A DNA stretch of 64,000 nucleotides from Acidobacteriota bacterium (GTDB taxonomy: Bacteria > Acidobacteriota > Terriglobia > Terriglobales > Acidobacteriaceae). The stretch is taken from assembly GCA_013285705.1 (NCBI GenBank), contig JABDHA010000001.1:45965-109964 (forward strand), given 5' to 3'. Made by a program: the position numbers and the translations under genes. A model generated the notes under the pieces. The model did no database searches. It saw only the letters and a list, made by a program, of their open reading frames with translations, and had not been told where the DNA came from. Numbering within the stretch: position 1 is the first letter of the stretch; every line of letters begins with the position of its first letter. Positions 8,110-19,071 of the stretch are shown one piece after another.

Positions 8110-8952
8110 ATGAACGAGCAATTCCCTTCCAGTTCAACGCCAGTTTCCATGACAGGGGAATTGCCTGCGGTAAGCATCGCTGAATTCTCAGCGGTCAAGG
8201 GCGAGTGGACCATTCCAGCGATCAAGGATGTGAGTCTCGCTTTGTCGCTTTCAAATTTTTCCGCCAGCTGGCGCGGTTCGCGCGGGCTGCGGTCTGAAGC
8301 TATGAGTGCAGGCACGGTAGCCATTTGCGAAGTCGACCGGGAACGAAGCTTCGACATGCGAAATGATGCGAATTTTGCTGTTGTGCTGGTGCGGAATGAA
8401 GCTTTGGAACTGGTCGGGCGAGATGGCAGTGTTGGCGGTGAATTGCAGCCAAACGATGTTCTTGAAGATCAGACTCTGCGCAGGCTCATGACTGTTTTAG
8501 TTGAAGAAAAACGGAACGGCTTCAAAAGCGGAGCATTCTTTCTGGACGGTGTAGCAACGGCATTGGCAAGTTATCTTGTGCATCACTATTCCACGATGCC
8601 GCTGGGGAAAGTAAGCGTGCGCGGAGGAATGGCACCCGCGATTCTGCGCCGGTGCATTGAGTTTATGGAATCGCGTCTAGAGGGGGATCTCAAACTGGGC
8701 GATTTGGCGCGCGAAGCGGGCTTGAGCACATCGCACTTTGTTCGTAGCTTTCGCGAGAGCACGGGAAAGACACCTTATCAGTTTGTGCTCCACAGGCGCG
8801 TGGAGAGAGCTCGGGCTTTGATGCGGGATCCCCGCGTTTCTCTCACCGAGGTTGCGCTGGCGAGCGGCTTTGCCGATCAACATCATCTGGCAAACGTCTT
8901 TCGACGTATGACCAGGATGACGCCAAGCAGTTATCGCCGCTCGTTGCAGTAG
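8110..8952 (+). CDS. AraC/XylS-family transcriptional regulator
   Basis: A 280-residue regulator. The C-terminal ~100 residues form the double helix-turn-helix of the family: first HTH in LKLGDLAREAGLSTSHFVR, second in the LTEVALASGFADQHHLANVF segment, with the closing G-x-x-P-x-x-Y-R-R pattern seen as MTPSSYRRSL. The N-terminal ~170 residues are a poorly conserved effector domain. The effector is unknown. A GGAGAG ribosome-binding site sits four bases before the ATG. It converges with the cupin gene, with only three bases between the stop codons. Confidence 0.92.
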   Translation: MNEQFPSSSTPVSMTGELPAVSIAEFSAVKGEWTIPAIKDVSLALSLSNFSASWRGSRGLRSEAMSAGTVAICEVDRERSFDMRNDANFAVVLVRNEALELVGRDGSVGGELQPNDVLEDQTLRRLMTVLVEEKRNGFKSGAFFLDGVATALASYLVHHYSTMPLGKVSVRGGMAPAILRRCIEFMESRLEGDLKLGDLAREAGLSTSHFVRSFRESTGKTPYQFVLHRRVERARALMRDPRVSLTEVALASGFADQHHLANVFRRMTRMTPSSYRRSLQ

Positions 8953-8955
8953 CTG

Positions 8956-9546
8956 TTATCGCTGTCCAGATGGTGCGTTGTGGTTTCGCTTTTCGATTTC
9001 GCGGAATACTTCCAGGCCATTGCTAGCGTTCATTTGCGGGGCGTACATGTGGACCTTCATCGCGTCGTTCAGCAGTTGAAGGTATTGCTCCCCGTCAGCC
9101 TCGGTCGGTTCCTTCGGAGCCGGAAGCGGATCGTCGATATTCACGGTTGGAGCGTAGGTCTCAAAGAAGACCTCATGGTAATACACGGATGCGCTGAGAA
9201 AGCGGCTTGGCTTGTCTGTGCGATTGTGAAACGTGTGCAGCGCGTTCATGGGAGCAACGAGGGTGTCTCCGGGACCGCAGCGCACCCACTCTTCTTTTCC
9301 ATTTTCGTCGATGCGTAGGAAGTCAGTGTGTCCTGAGATGATGTAGAAGACCTCTGCATACGGGTGGCTGTGTATGGGAATGCCTCTTCCGGGAGGCAGG
9401 TCCATTTCATAGATGCTGGTGGTGTATCCGGTGTCCTCGCCGGTGGCTTTCCAGGTCAGACGCAAACCTGCGGCTTCTTGTGTCCGGCCTTCTCTCGGGC
9501 CTAGTTTTTTCACTCCCTTGCTGGCAACGATTGTTTGCAGATCCAA
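8956..9546 (-). CDS. Cupin-domain protein
   Basis: A 196-residue protein with one cupin barrel. Motif 1 is G-R-G-I-P-I-H-S-H-P-Y-A-E-V-F-Y, containing the usual two His and one Glu metal ligands, followed by motif 2 around PGDTLVAPMNALHTFHN. Such proteins bind a divalent metal and may be dioxygenases, isomerases or small-molecule sensors; no specific activity can be assigned. The start is a TTG with AGGAG eight bases upstream. It is convergent with the AraC gene. Confidence 0.85.
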   Translation of the reverse strand: MDLQTIVASKGVKKLGPREGRTQEAAGLRLTWKATGEDTGYTTSIYEMDLPPGRGIPIHSHPYAEVFYIISGHTDFLRIDENGKEEWVRCGPGDTLVAPMNALHTFHNRTDKPSRFLSASVYYHEVFFETYAPTVNIDDPLPAPKEPTEADGEQYLQLLNDAMKVHMYAPQMNASNGLEVFREIEKRNHNAPSGQR

Positions 9547-9663
9547 TTTTTTACTCCTGCTTGGTGATTAGGCGAGTGATTGATCTCGCTTCTTTATGAC
9601 AGCAGTCTTTGCAGGAGCGCGAGTATTGGAAATAACTGTGGTGTGCAGGATCTGATTATCGAT

Positions 9664-10881
9664 CTATTTGGAGCGCGGGGCGATCAGGCTTTGGTAGAGG
9701 TCGATGGTCTGGTCGGCGATGGCGGTCCAGGAGAAGTGTTCTTCGACGCGCTTGCGGCCTGCGTGGCCGAACTGTTTTGCTTTGGTCCGGTCGGCCAGCA
9801 GCTCGGAGAGTTTTGCTGCGAGGTCGCGGGCGAACTTGTCGGGGTTGGTGGGGAAGCTGGTTACCGGGTCCTGTTCGAAGGGAACGAGATAGCCGGTGAC
9901 GTTGTCGACGACGACTTCGAGGATGCCTCCGGTGGCGCTGGCGACGACGGGTGCCTGGCAGGCCATCGCTTCGAGGTTGATGATGCCGAAGGGCTCATAG
10001 ACAGACGGGCAGCAGAAGACGGCGCAGTTGCTGTAGAGCTGGATGGCCTCCTGCTTGGTGACCATCTTGTCGATCCAGACGATGTTAGCGCTGTGGGCGC
10101 GAGCTTCTTCGACTTTGCTGCGCATCTCGGTGAGGATCTCGGGGGTGTCGGGTGCTCCGGCGCAGAGGACCACTTGGGTGTTTGGCGGCAGGTGGCGGAT
10201 GGCGTCGACGAGATGGGTGACGCCTTTCTGCCGTGTGATGCGGCCTACGAAGAGGATGTAGGGCTGGCTGAGGTCCACGCCTAAGCCGGGGAGTTCTGAG
10301 GTGTCGGTGGTCTTCTGATATTGCGCGAGATCGATGCCGTTGTAGATGACGTGGATGCGATCTTCCTGCACGTCGGGGTAGGCGCGTAGGATATCCGCTT
10401 TCGTGCCTTTTGATACGGCGATGATGGCGTCCGCATCCAGAATTGCCGTCCGTTCCATCCATGAGCTCATGGCATAGCCGCTGCCGAGCTGTTCGGCCTT
10501 CCATGCGCGCAGCGGTTCGAGGCTGTGCGTGGTGAGGACGAAGGGGATGTTGTGCAGCTTCTTGGCGAGGAAGCCGGCCATGGAAACATACCAGGTGTGC
10601 GTGTGGACGATGTCCACGTTGGCAAGGCTCTTGACCTGAAGCAGGTTGAGGCTCATGGCTTCGAGCGCGGTCGAGAATTTCTGCGGATCGCCCTGTGCGA
10701 GCTTCTCCCAGGGCTGCGCGCCGCGGACGTGGAGATTGGCGTCGTCGGAATTCTGATTGCCCCAGCAGTGGACTTCGACTTCGATCTTTCTGGCGAGCTC
10801 GCGGCTGAGGTATTCGACGTGAACTCCGGCGCCACCGTAGACGTTCGGCGGGTATTCGCGGGTCATGAGGGCTGCTCGCAC
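9664..10881 (-). CDS. glgA: Glycogen synthase / maltose-1-phosphate synthase, GT4 family
   Basis: A 405-residue GT-B glycosyltransferase of family GT4, closely resembling the actinobacterial-type glycogen synthase group (GlgA/GlgM). It opens with TREYPPNVYGGAGVHVEYLS, whose Gly-rich loop binds the sugar acceptor, and has the C-terminal E-x7-E donor-binding region around CPSVYEPFGIINLEAMACQ. Mycobacterial relatives make maltose-1-phosphate from ADP-glucose and glucose-1-phosphate for alpha-glucan synthesis; which activity applies here is not decidable from sequence reading. The start is GTG with GGAGG seven bases upstream. No other glg gene lies in the window. Confidence 0.85.
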   Translation of the reverse strand: MRAALMTREYPPNVYGGAGVHVEYLSRELARKIEVEVHCWGNQNSDDANLHVRGAQPWEKLAQGDPQKFSTALEAMSLNLLQVKSLANVDIVHTHTWYVSMAGFLAKKLHNIPFVLTTHSLEPLRAWKAEQLGSGYAMSSWMERTAILDADAIIAVSKGTKADILRAYPDVQEDRIHVIYNGIDLAQYQKTTDTSELPGLGVDLSQPYILFVGRITRQKGVTHLVDAIRHLPPNTQVVLCAGAPDTPEILTEMRSKVEEARAHSANIVWIDKMVTKQEAIQLYSNCAVFCCPSVYEPFGIINLEAMACQAPVVASATGGILEVVVDNVTGYLVPFEQDPVTSFPTNPDKFARDLAAKLSELLADRTKAKQFGHAGRKRVEEHFSWTAIADQTIDLYQSLIAPRSK

Positions 10882-11046
10882 TTTGTCCTCCGGTGATGGC
10901 GTGATTTTGGGTGAGATGCGTGTTTGGACTGCCGAAGCATTCTAGCGGATTTCGTGAGCGAATGTCCGTGCTTTCCCACCCTTCCGCAAACTACGCGAAA
11001 GGATGGGGCACCCGTTTTTCATGCTGATACCAAGGAGAGCGGGCCT

Positions 11047-11109
11047 TGCGTGCGCAAGGCTTCGCACGAACCTTGTTCGCGCGGGTCCTTCGACTCCGCT
11101 CAGGATGAC
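11047..11109. repeat. Dispersed repeat copy (TTGCGCAAGGCTTCGCAC family), copy A
   Basis: Contains GTGCGCAAGGCTTCGCAC, then GCGGGTCCTTCGACTCC and GCTCAGGATGAC. The same ordered blocks recur at 11750-11822, with an extra 12 or so bases before the GCTCAGGATGAC block. It lies between the 5' end of glgA and the 3' end of the glutathione peroxidase gene. Confidence 0.6.
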
Positions 11110-11114
11110 GGCGT

Positions 11115-11669
11115 TCATTTTGCCAGTTCGGATTCGATGGCGCGGACTAACGCTGGATCGTCGGGAGTGGTGTTGGGAGCGAAGCGAGCGGCTACTGCTC
11201 CGTTGCGGGCTACGATGAATTTTTCGAAGTTCCAGAGGATCTCCGGCGCTTCGTTGGGTTGGACGCCGAAGCGGCGCAGGTCTTCTTCGAAGGGCTCTGC
11301 CGATGTGCTGACGGCTGTGGGCTGGGCTTCGATCAGGGCGCTGTAGAGCGGGTGCTTTTCTTCGCCTACGACGGTGATTTTTTCGTAGAGCGGGAAATCA
11401 ACGCTGAAGGTGAGGCTGCAGAAGCTTTGGATGTCTTCATTGGAACCGGGCTCTTGTCCAGCGAAGTCGTTCGAAGGGAAGCCGGTGACGACGAAGCCCT
11501 GGTCGCGGTATTTGCGGTAGAGGTTTTCAAGGCCTTCGTATTGCGGCGTGAGCCCGCACTTGGAGGCTACGTTGACGACGAGGAGGACTTTGCCTTCGTG
11601 GTCGGCGAGGGTGGTTTCTTCTCCGGTGATGCGGCGGACTGGGATGGTCTGGATGCTCATGGGGGACAT
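11115..11669 (-). CDS. Glutathione peroxidase (thiol peroxidase, Cys type)
   Basis: About 184 residues. Reduces hydrogen peroxide and organic peroxides, in bacteria usually with thioredoxin. The peroxidatic site is NVASKCGLTPQY with Cys (about residue 38) in place of selenocysteine. The second motif, FPSNDFAGQEPG, and the third, WNFEKFIV, supply the Gln/Asn and Trp of the catalytic tetrad. The frame is open about 35 codons further upstream, but that part has no family resemblance. The ATG at 11669 or 11660 is the likely start; neither has a strong ribosome-binding site. A dispersed repeat lies on each side of the gene. Confidence 0.9.
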   Translation of the reverse strand: MSPMSIQTIPVRRITGEETTLADHEGKVLLVVNVASKCGLTPQYEGLENLYRKYRDQGFVVTGFPSNDFAGQEPGSNEDIQSFCSLTFSVDFPLYEKITVVGEEKHPLYSALIEAQPTAVSTSAEPFEEDLRRFGVQPNEAPEILWNFEKFIVARNGAVAARFAPNTTPDDPALVRAIESELAK

Positions 11670-11749
11670 TGTAAGTGGTTTTGGTGGATGTTGGGTGAAT
11701 GGATTCCTACCTGATTTTGCCGGGATGGGTAGGTGGAACCGAACTGCGG

Positions 11750-11822
11750 ACCTTGCTTGCGCAAGGCTTCGCACCCTCGGTGCGGGTCCTTCGACTTCGC
11801 TGCGCGCATCGCTCAGGATGAC
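11750..11822. repeat. Dispersed repeat copy (TTGCGCAAGGCTTCGCAC family), copy B
   Basis: Same ordered blocks as the copy at 11047-11109: GCTTGCGCAAGGCTTCGCAC, GCGGGTCCTTCGACTTC, and GCTCAGGATGACA. An internal GCACCCTCGGTGC hairpin is visible. It lies upstream of the glutathione peroxidase gene. Confidence 0.6.
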
Positions 11823-11843
11823 ATCAGGTTGTGAGGTGGGAAT

Positions 11844-11882
11844 GCGAAAGGGGAAGGAGCGTTTGCTCCTTCCCCTTTTCGC
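11844..11882. terminator. Strong hairpin terminator downstream of clpB
   Basis: A 17 bp arm, GCGAAAGGGGAAGGAGC (11844-11860), pairs with 11865-11882 across a GTTT loop with a single bulge. The A/T-rich stem base gives a T-run on the minus strand. It lies about 60 bases past the clpB stop codon and could also serve as a boundary for the plus strand. Confidence 0.75.
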
Positions 11883-11938
11883 TTATGCCCGTCCGGCGAG
11901 GACCGCGCCGCGCGGAGCGGCCGCCGGAGGCACTGGGG

Positions 11939-14593
<2,655 letters not shown>

Positions 14594-14807
14594 ATCTGGT
14601 CTCAGCTTTCAATCTTCTAGATGTAACAAAGCGGAAGAAAGTCATATTTAAGACGTCCTTCCGCAAATAATGCTTGAAGTGGAGTGGCGCGGTTTCCCGC
14701 GCCCACTCAAAGCCCCGGCTCAACACTCGCACCGTAGCATCAACGGCGGAGATTTCAGGAGCCAAGGCGGCTCTTCCCGATACATCCTGCAGGGAAGAGC
14801 GAACCCC

Positions 14808-15302
14808 TTACGCTGCCGGCTTGGATTCAGCCTGCGGCGCTTCGACCGGCTTACTGTCACCGACCGATACCTTGATCTGCTTCGGCTTGGCTTCGGCGCG
14901 CTTCTCGAGTTCGATCTTCAGAACACCGGCATCATAGCTGGCCTTCACGTTCTCCGTGTTCATCGTGGTGGCCACGGTGAAGGCGCGATAGAAGCTGCCG
15001 TGGCGGCGTTCGATGCGGTGGAAGTTCTCTTCCTTTTCCTCTTTTTCGAACTTGCGCTCGCCGCGGACGGTCAAGGTGTTGTTCTCGACGCGGATGTCGA
15101 AATCGTCCTGCTTCATGCCCGGGACTTCGAGCTTGAGAACGACTTTGTGCTCGTCCTCATAGACATCGACCGGTGGTACGAAGGCCGCTGTCGTCAGCGC
15201 GTCTGTTTCGCCCTGGCTGCGGTTGAAGTCCTGAAAGAGCGAATTCATACGGTTCTGCAGCGCCAGTGCGTCGCGAAATGAGTTGAAACGAATGATAGCC
15301 AT
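14808..15302 (-). CDS. Small heat shock protein, Hsp20 family
   Basis: A 164-residue ATP-independent holdase. The alpha-crystallin domain spans about 40-140 and contains the VPPVDVYEDEHKVVLKLEVPG strand pair in shortened form here, and the closing A-x-x-x-x-G-V-L pattern, seen as ASYDAGVLKIELEK. The C-terminal tail is rich in Lys, Pro and Ala and lacks an obvious I-x-I motif apart from IKVSV. The start is the ATG at 15302 with GGAGG seven bases upstream; the frame is open 21 codons further without a good start. It precedes clpB on the same strand and their products would act together on unfolded proteins. Confidence 0.93.
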   Translation of the reverse strand: MAIIRFNSFRDALALQNRMNSLFQDFNRSQGETDALTTAAFVPPVDVYEDEHKVVLKLEVPGMKQDDFDIRVENNTLTVRGERKFEKEEKEENFHRIERRHGSFYRAFTVATTMNTENVKASYDAGVLKIELEKRAEAKPKQIKVSVGDSKPVEAPQAESKPAA

Positions 15303-15557
15303 AATTTCCTCCAGATTTCTGGTTTCAGAGATTTGAGGCCGGATCTTTTTCGGCCTTGCATTCAATCAGATTCATACTATAGCGCACGCGATTCATAAAA
15401 TATGAGTGATATATTGTCATGTTTAGTCGATAGATATAACTAGATGTTTTTCAAATACTTATGGGTTTTTCTGGCTGCTCAAGCCGGAGACTCGCCGGGA
15501 TTACGCATCTTCTTTCTTGTCAGTCCGTGATAGCTTGCAGGGGAAACGAGAAACCCG

Positions 15558-16304
15558 ATGCCACTCTTCCAAAACGGCATGACCGTCGCGGCGGTCTTAT
15601 TTTGTCTGTCCTCATTGTGCGCTCAGGACACGGATCAGCTTGCCCGGGAAGACGCCCGGCTGAATCAGATTTACCAGCAGCGTGTAGCGCAGTTGCGCAG
15701 CGATCCGGCTGCGCTGGCGGCGTTGCGTCGGCAGGAGCGCGACTGGATCAGGCAGCGCGACCAGCAGTGCGGCAAAGATGTCGCGTGCCTTACGCAATCG
15801 ACAAAGGCGCATGCCGACTATTTCCAGGAGCAGGTCTCGCAAAACGATCCAAACGCAAAGCCGGGGGCATCGATTCCCCAGGAGCTTTTGGGAAGGTGGG
15901 TCATCCGCAAAAATCTGCCCGTCGGAGGCGTTGTTTGCTGGGGAGAAAAGCAGGCTCAGGCGCTGGTAGGCACGTCGCTGGAATATCGTGCGGGCAGCTT
16001 TTTGTGGAAAGACAAGTCGATACGCAGCCTGGGAAGCAAGACCAACGTGGTTAAAGCTCAGGAATTTGCCGAGGAGAATTCCGGCAGCGGCGGATCTGTG
16101 ACCTTCCACGACCTGGATATTGCCGCGCCGTCCGTGAAGCAGATTGAAATTCAGTACCCCGACATCACGGTCTATGACAAAACGATGGATTGCTGTGCGA
16201 TCGTGCCCGGCGAAAACGTCCTAATGAAAGGACCCAATACGCTCATCCTGAATATCTGCGGGGTATTTTATGAGGCCACCCGCGCCGATGGGCCGAAGAA
16301 TTAG
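15558..16304 (+). CDS. Secreted protein with LprI-like (DUF1311) domain
   Basis: A 248-residue protein with an N-terminal signal peptide (hydrophobic segment about 8-22, cut after Ala). Residues 25-95 match the lysozyme-inhibitor LprI-like pattern: L-N-x-x-Y-x-x-x-x-x-x-L, a run of Ala/Arg residues, then R-x-W-I-x-x-R-D-x-x-C, seen as QERDWIRQRDQQC. Paired cysteines are typical of the fold. The C-terminal 130 residues are not recognised and contain a DCCAIVPG segment with two adjacent Cys. Expected in the periplasm. The LprI relationship suggests, but does not show, inhibition of host or competitor lysozyme. Confidence 0.7.
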   Translation: MPLFQNGMTVAAVLFCLSSLCAQDTDQLAREDARLNQIYQQRVAQLRSDPAALAALRRQERDWIRQRDQQCGKDVACLTQSTKAHADYFQEQVSQNDPNAKPGASIPQELLGRWVIRKNLPVGGVVCWGEKQAQALVGTSLEYRAGSFLWKDKSIRSLGSKTNVVKAQEFAEENSGSGGSVTFHDLDIAAPSVKQIEIQYPDITVYDKTMDCCAIVPGENVLMKGPNTLILNICGVFYEATRADGPKN

Positions 16305-16355
16305 CGCGTTCCGGATTATGCCCCGACATGGGATCTGTGCTGCAATGGAACGGCA

Positions 16356-17081
16356 ATGTTAGCCGAAGAAGAACGCGAACGAGTCTGCATCGTGCTGGTG
16401 CGGGCGCGCAATCCTAACAACATTGGCGCGGTAGCGCGTGCGATGCATGACTTCGGATTTCGTGATCTGCGGCTGGTGAGTGACTATCCCGTGGCGCTGC
16501 ATGACGCGCGTTCTGCGGTCGATGCTACGGAAGTGTTGGCCGGAGCGCGAGAGCATACGAGTGTCGCCGAAGCTGTAGCTGACTGCCATCTGGTTGTTGG
16601 CACAACCGCGGCCGGGAGACGAGTGCTGGAGCATCCGCTCTATCCCGTTGCGGAGGGAAGCGGACTGTTGCGAGCGACGCTGGCAGGGGGTGGACGCGTG
16701 GCGCTGCTTTTTGGGTCAGAGAAGACGGGGCTGAGCCGGGAGGAACTGAGTCACTGCAACTGGATCATGACCATTCCGATGTTCCAGAGAGATGGCATGA
16801 GGCACCCGTCGATGAATCTCGGTCAGGCGGCAGCGGTCTGCCTCTATGAACTGGTGCGGAGCGGATCAGGGCCGTCGCAGGATATCGATATCGATGTAGC
16901 CACAGCTGCTGACCTGGAGCGATTGACGGAGCGGATGACGGAGATGCTGGATGCGAGCGGAAATCCGGCCCACCCCGAAACCTATGTGCGGGAATTGGTC
17001 CGGCGCATGCATCTGAATCGAGAAGATGCAACGGCGTGGATGGGAATACTGCGGAAGGTTTTGTGGAAGCTGCGTCGATGA
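16356..17081 (+). CDS. TrmJ-like tRNA/rRNA methyltransferase (SpoU family)
   Basis: A 241-residue SPOUT-fold methyltransferase. Motif 1 is the LVRARNPNNIGAVARAM segment, motif 2 is ALLFGSEKTGLSREEL, and motif 3 is HPSMNLGQAAAVCLYEL, the order that forms the SAM-binding trefoil knot. The length and the C-terminal helical extension agree with TrmJ, which 2'-O-methylates position 32 of tRNAs. Other SpoU-family rRNA methylases are possible. The ATG at 16356 follows the LprI-like gene by about 50 bases. Confidence 0.87.
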   Translation: MLAEEERERVCIVLVRARNPNNIGAVARAMHDFGFRDLRLVSDYPVALHDARSAVDATEVLAGAREHTSVAEAVADCHLVVGTTAAGRRVLEHPLYPVAEGSGLLRATLAGGGRVALLFGSEKTGLSREELSHCNWIMTIPMFQRDGMRHPSMNLGQAAAVCLYELVRSGSGPSQDIDIDVATAADLERLTERMTEMLDASGNPAHPETYVRELVRRMHLNREDATAWMGILRKVLWKLRR

Positions 17082-17256
17082 CGACTGTATCCCGGGAAAA
17101 TTGATCCTCTACGGCCTGACTCAAGAGAAGTGATTTGCGACAACACGCATGCGATTTGTGCGGCGCGCGTTACCTACTGCTGATCGCATATCGTATAGTG
17201 CAGCCAATAGTATTTCCATTTCCAAAGCTGCATCACGCAAACATTTCTGGAGAGGC

Positions 17257-19071
17257 ATGTCGAAATCACGTAGAGAATTTCTGACTCATTCATCGCTGGG
17301 GCTGCTGGGGGCTGCTGTTGCCTGCAAAGGCAAATCACCTGAGCCTGCGTCATCGCCGTCCGCGGCAACATCAACGCCGGGCGCGCCGCCGGCATTCGCG
17401 ACCGCACCGGCGGTTGGGCCTGAAGTATCAGCAGAGACCTTCGCCCAGGCGGAGAAGCTGGTGGAAGTGGAGCTGAACGACGCGGAGAGAGCCGAAGCCG
17501 CCGGGAGCTGGCGACAGGCGATGGCTCCGCTGTATGAGCGCCGCGTGGGGCCGCGCAAGGTAGCGCTGGAGCCGACGCTGGCTCCGTGGTCGCGCGTAGA
17601 AGCGGTGCAGCCGGGACAGCACGCGGGTCCGGAGCGGGACCGCTTTATCCGCAGCAAAAACGACGCCGGGACGTTGCCGGCGAACGACGAAGACATTGCT
17701 TTTGCTTCCGTGGCACAGCTTTCGCGCTGGATCGAGCAGCGCAAGCTGACCTCGGAGCGGTTGACGGGGATCTATCTCGACCGGCTTACGCGCTTCGATC
17801 CAAAGCTGCGCTGCGTGATCACGCTGACCCGCGAACACGCGATGGTGCAGGCCAAACAGGCGGATGAAGAGATTGCCGCCGGCAAATATCGCGGGCCGCT
17901 GCACGGCATTCCCTGGGGCGCGAAGGATCTGTTGGATACGGCCGGAATCCCGACGACCTATGGCGCGGAGCCGTTCCGCAATCGCGTGCCAACGGCGGAC
18001 GCAGCTGTGGTGAAGCGGCTTAACGATGGGGGTGCGGTGCTGGTGGCCAAGCTGAGCCTTGGCGCGCTGGCGCTGAACGATATCTGGTTTGGCGGGCAGA
18101 CGATGAATCCCTGGCTGCTCGAAGAAGGCGCATCGGGATCGAGTGCCGGGCCGGGTGCGGCTACGGCAGCGGGGCTGGTGGGATTTGCGATCGGCAGCGA
18201 GACGGGCGGCAGCATCGTGAGCCCGAGTATGCGCTGTGGCGTTAATGGATTGCGTCCCACTTACGGTCGCGTGCCGCGTACAGGCGCGATGACACTGTGC
18301 TGGTCGCTCGACAAGCTGGGTCCGATGGCGCGGAGCGTAGAAGATACGCTGCTGGTGCTCGAAGCGATCACGGGGCCGGATGCGGGCGATCTTGAGAGTG
18401 TACCGAGCAAGCTCGATTTTGATGCGAACGCCGATGTGCGCGGATTGCGTGTCGGGTATTTTCCGAACTGGATGAAAGAGGCCCCGGCGACAGAGGTGGA
18501 CCGCGCGGCGCTGGAGACAGTGAAGAAGCTGGGAATGACGCCAGTGGAAGTGTCCATTCCTGACTGGCCTTATGACTCGCTCGATGTGATTTTGTTTGCC
18601 GAAGGCGCTGCGGCGTTTGAGGAACTGACGTTGAGTCATCAAGTGGATCAATTGAAGGCGCAAGTACCGGATGCGTGGCCGAATATCTTTCGTCAATCGC
18701 GTTTTCTTTCGGCCGTCGACTTTGTGCAGGCGGACCGCTTCCGGCGCAAAGTGGCGAATGAGATGGCGCGCGTCTTCTCGCAGGTTGATTTGCTGCTGGT
18801 GCCTTCGTTGCGTGATGAGATGCTGACGCTGACCAACTTCACCGGGCATCCGTCGCTGACGATGCGCGCCGGTTTCGTGGAAGTCTCGGAGGCGCGCAGC
18901 GACTGGGCTCCCGATCCGAATAAACCATTGCCGAAGTTCTCTCCGCCGCGGCGCGTGCCGCACGGAATCACGCTGATTGGACGGTTGTTTGATGAAGGGA
19001 CGTTAGGGCGAGTGGGAGTCGCACTTGAGAAAGCCTTTCATGTGGCCGGAGAGCGGCCGCCCGGGTTTTAG
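17257..19071 (+). CDS. Tat-exported amidase (amidase signature family)
   Basis: About 604 residues. An N-terminal twin-arginine signal (SRREFL, then SLGLLGAAVAC) suggests Tat export, with a possible lipobox Cys near residue 24. The amidase-signature triad is readable: Lys about 223 in IPWGAKD, cis-Ser about 296 in ASGSSAG, and nucleophile Ser about 319 in SETGGSIVSP. Such enzymes hydrolyse amide bonds of varied substrates. The ATG at 17257 has GGAGAGG just upstream. The last four bases overlap the stop of the convergent DUF4239 gene. A diverged copy of its last ~29 codons is found at 20145-20234. Confidence 0.9.
   Translation: MSKSRREFLTHSSLGLLGAAVACKGKSPEPASSPSAATSTPGAPPAFATAPAVGPEVSAETFAQAEKLVEVELNDAERAEAAGSWRQAMAPLYERRVGPRKVALEPTLAPWSRVEAVQPGQHAGPERDRFIRSKNDAGTLPANDEDIAFASVAQLSRWIEQRKLTSERLTGIYLDRLTRFDPKLRCVITLTREHAMVQAKQADEEIAAGKYRGPLHGIPWGAKDLLDTAGIPTTYGAEPFRNRVPTADAAVVKRLNDGGAVLVAKLSLGALALNDIWFGGQTMNPWLLEEGASGSSAGPGAATAAGLVGFAIGSETGGSIVSPSMRCGVNGLRPTYGRVPRTGAMTLCWSLDKLGPMARSVEDTLLVLEAITGPDAGDLESVPSKLDFDANADVRGLRVGYFPNWMKEAPATEVDRAALETVKKLGMTPVEVSIPDWPYDSLDVILFAEGAAAFEELTLSHQVDQLKAQVPDAWPNIFRQSRFLSAVDFVQADRFRRKVANEMARVFSQVDLLLVPSLRDEMLTLTNFTGHPSLTMRAGFVEVSEARSDWAPDPNKPLPKFSPPRRVPHGITLIGRLFDEGTLGRVGVALEKAFHVAGERPPGF

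Noticed and set aside
11115..11669. Possible selenoprotein glutathione peroxidase
   Set aside because: The active-site codon is TGC for cysteine, not TGA, and no SECIS-like need arises.
15300..15460. CIRCE or HAIR heat-shock operator upstream of hsp20
   Set aside because: The region is AT-rich but neither the CIRCE 9-9-9 palindrome nor CTTGAGT-type arms could be read.
17428..18963. A 511-codon minus-strand reading frame opposite the amidase
   Set aside because: It is an antisense shadow caused by high GC: the plus strand encodes a complete amidase with its catalytic triad, and the minus product is Arg/His-rich with no family features.
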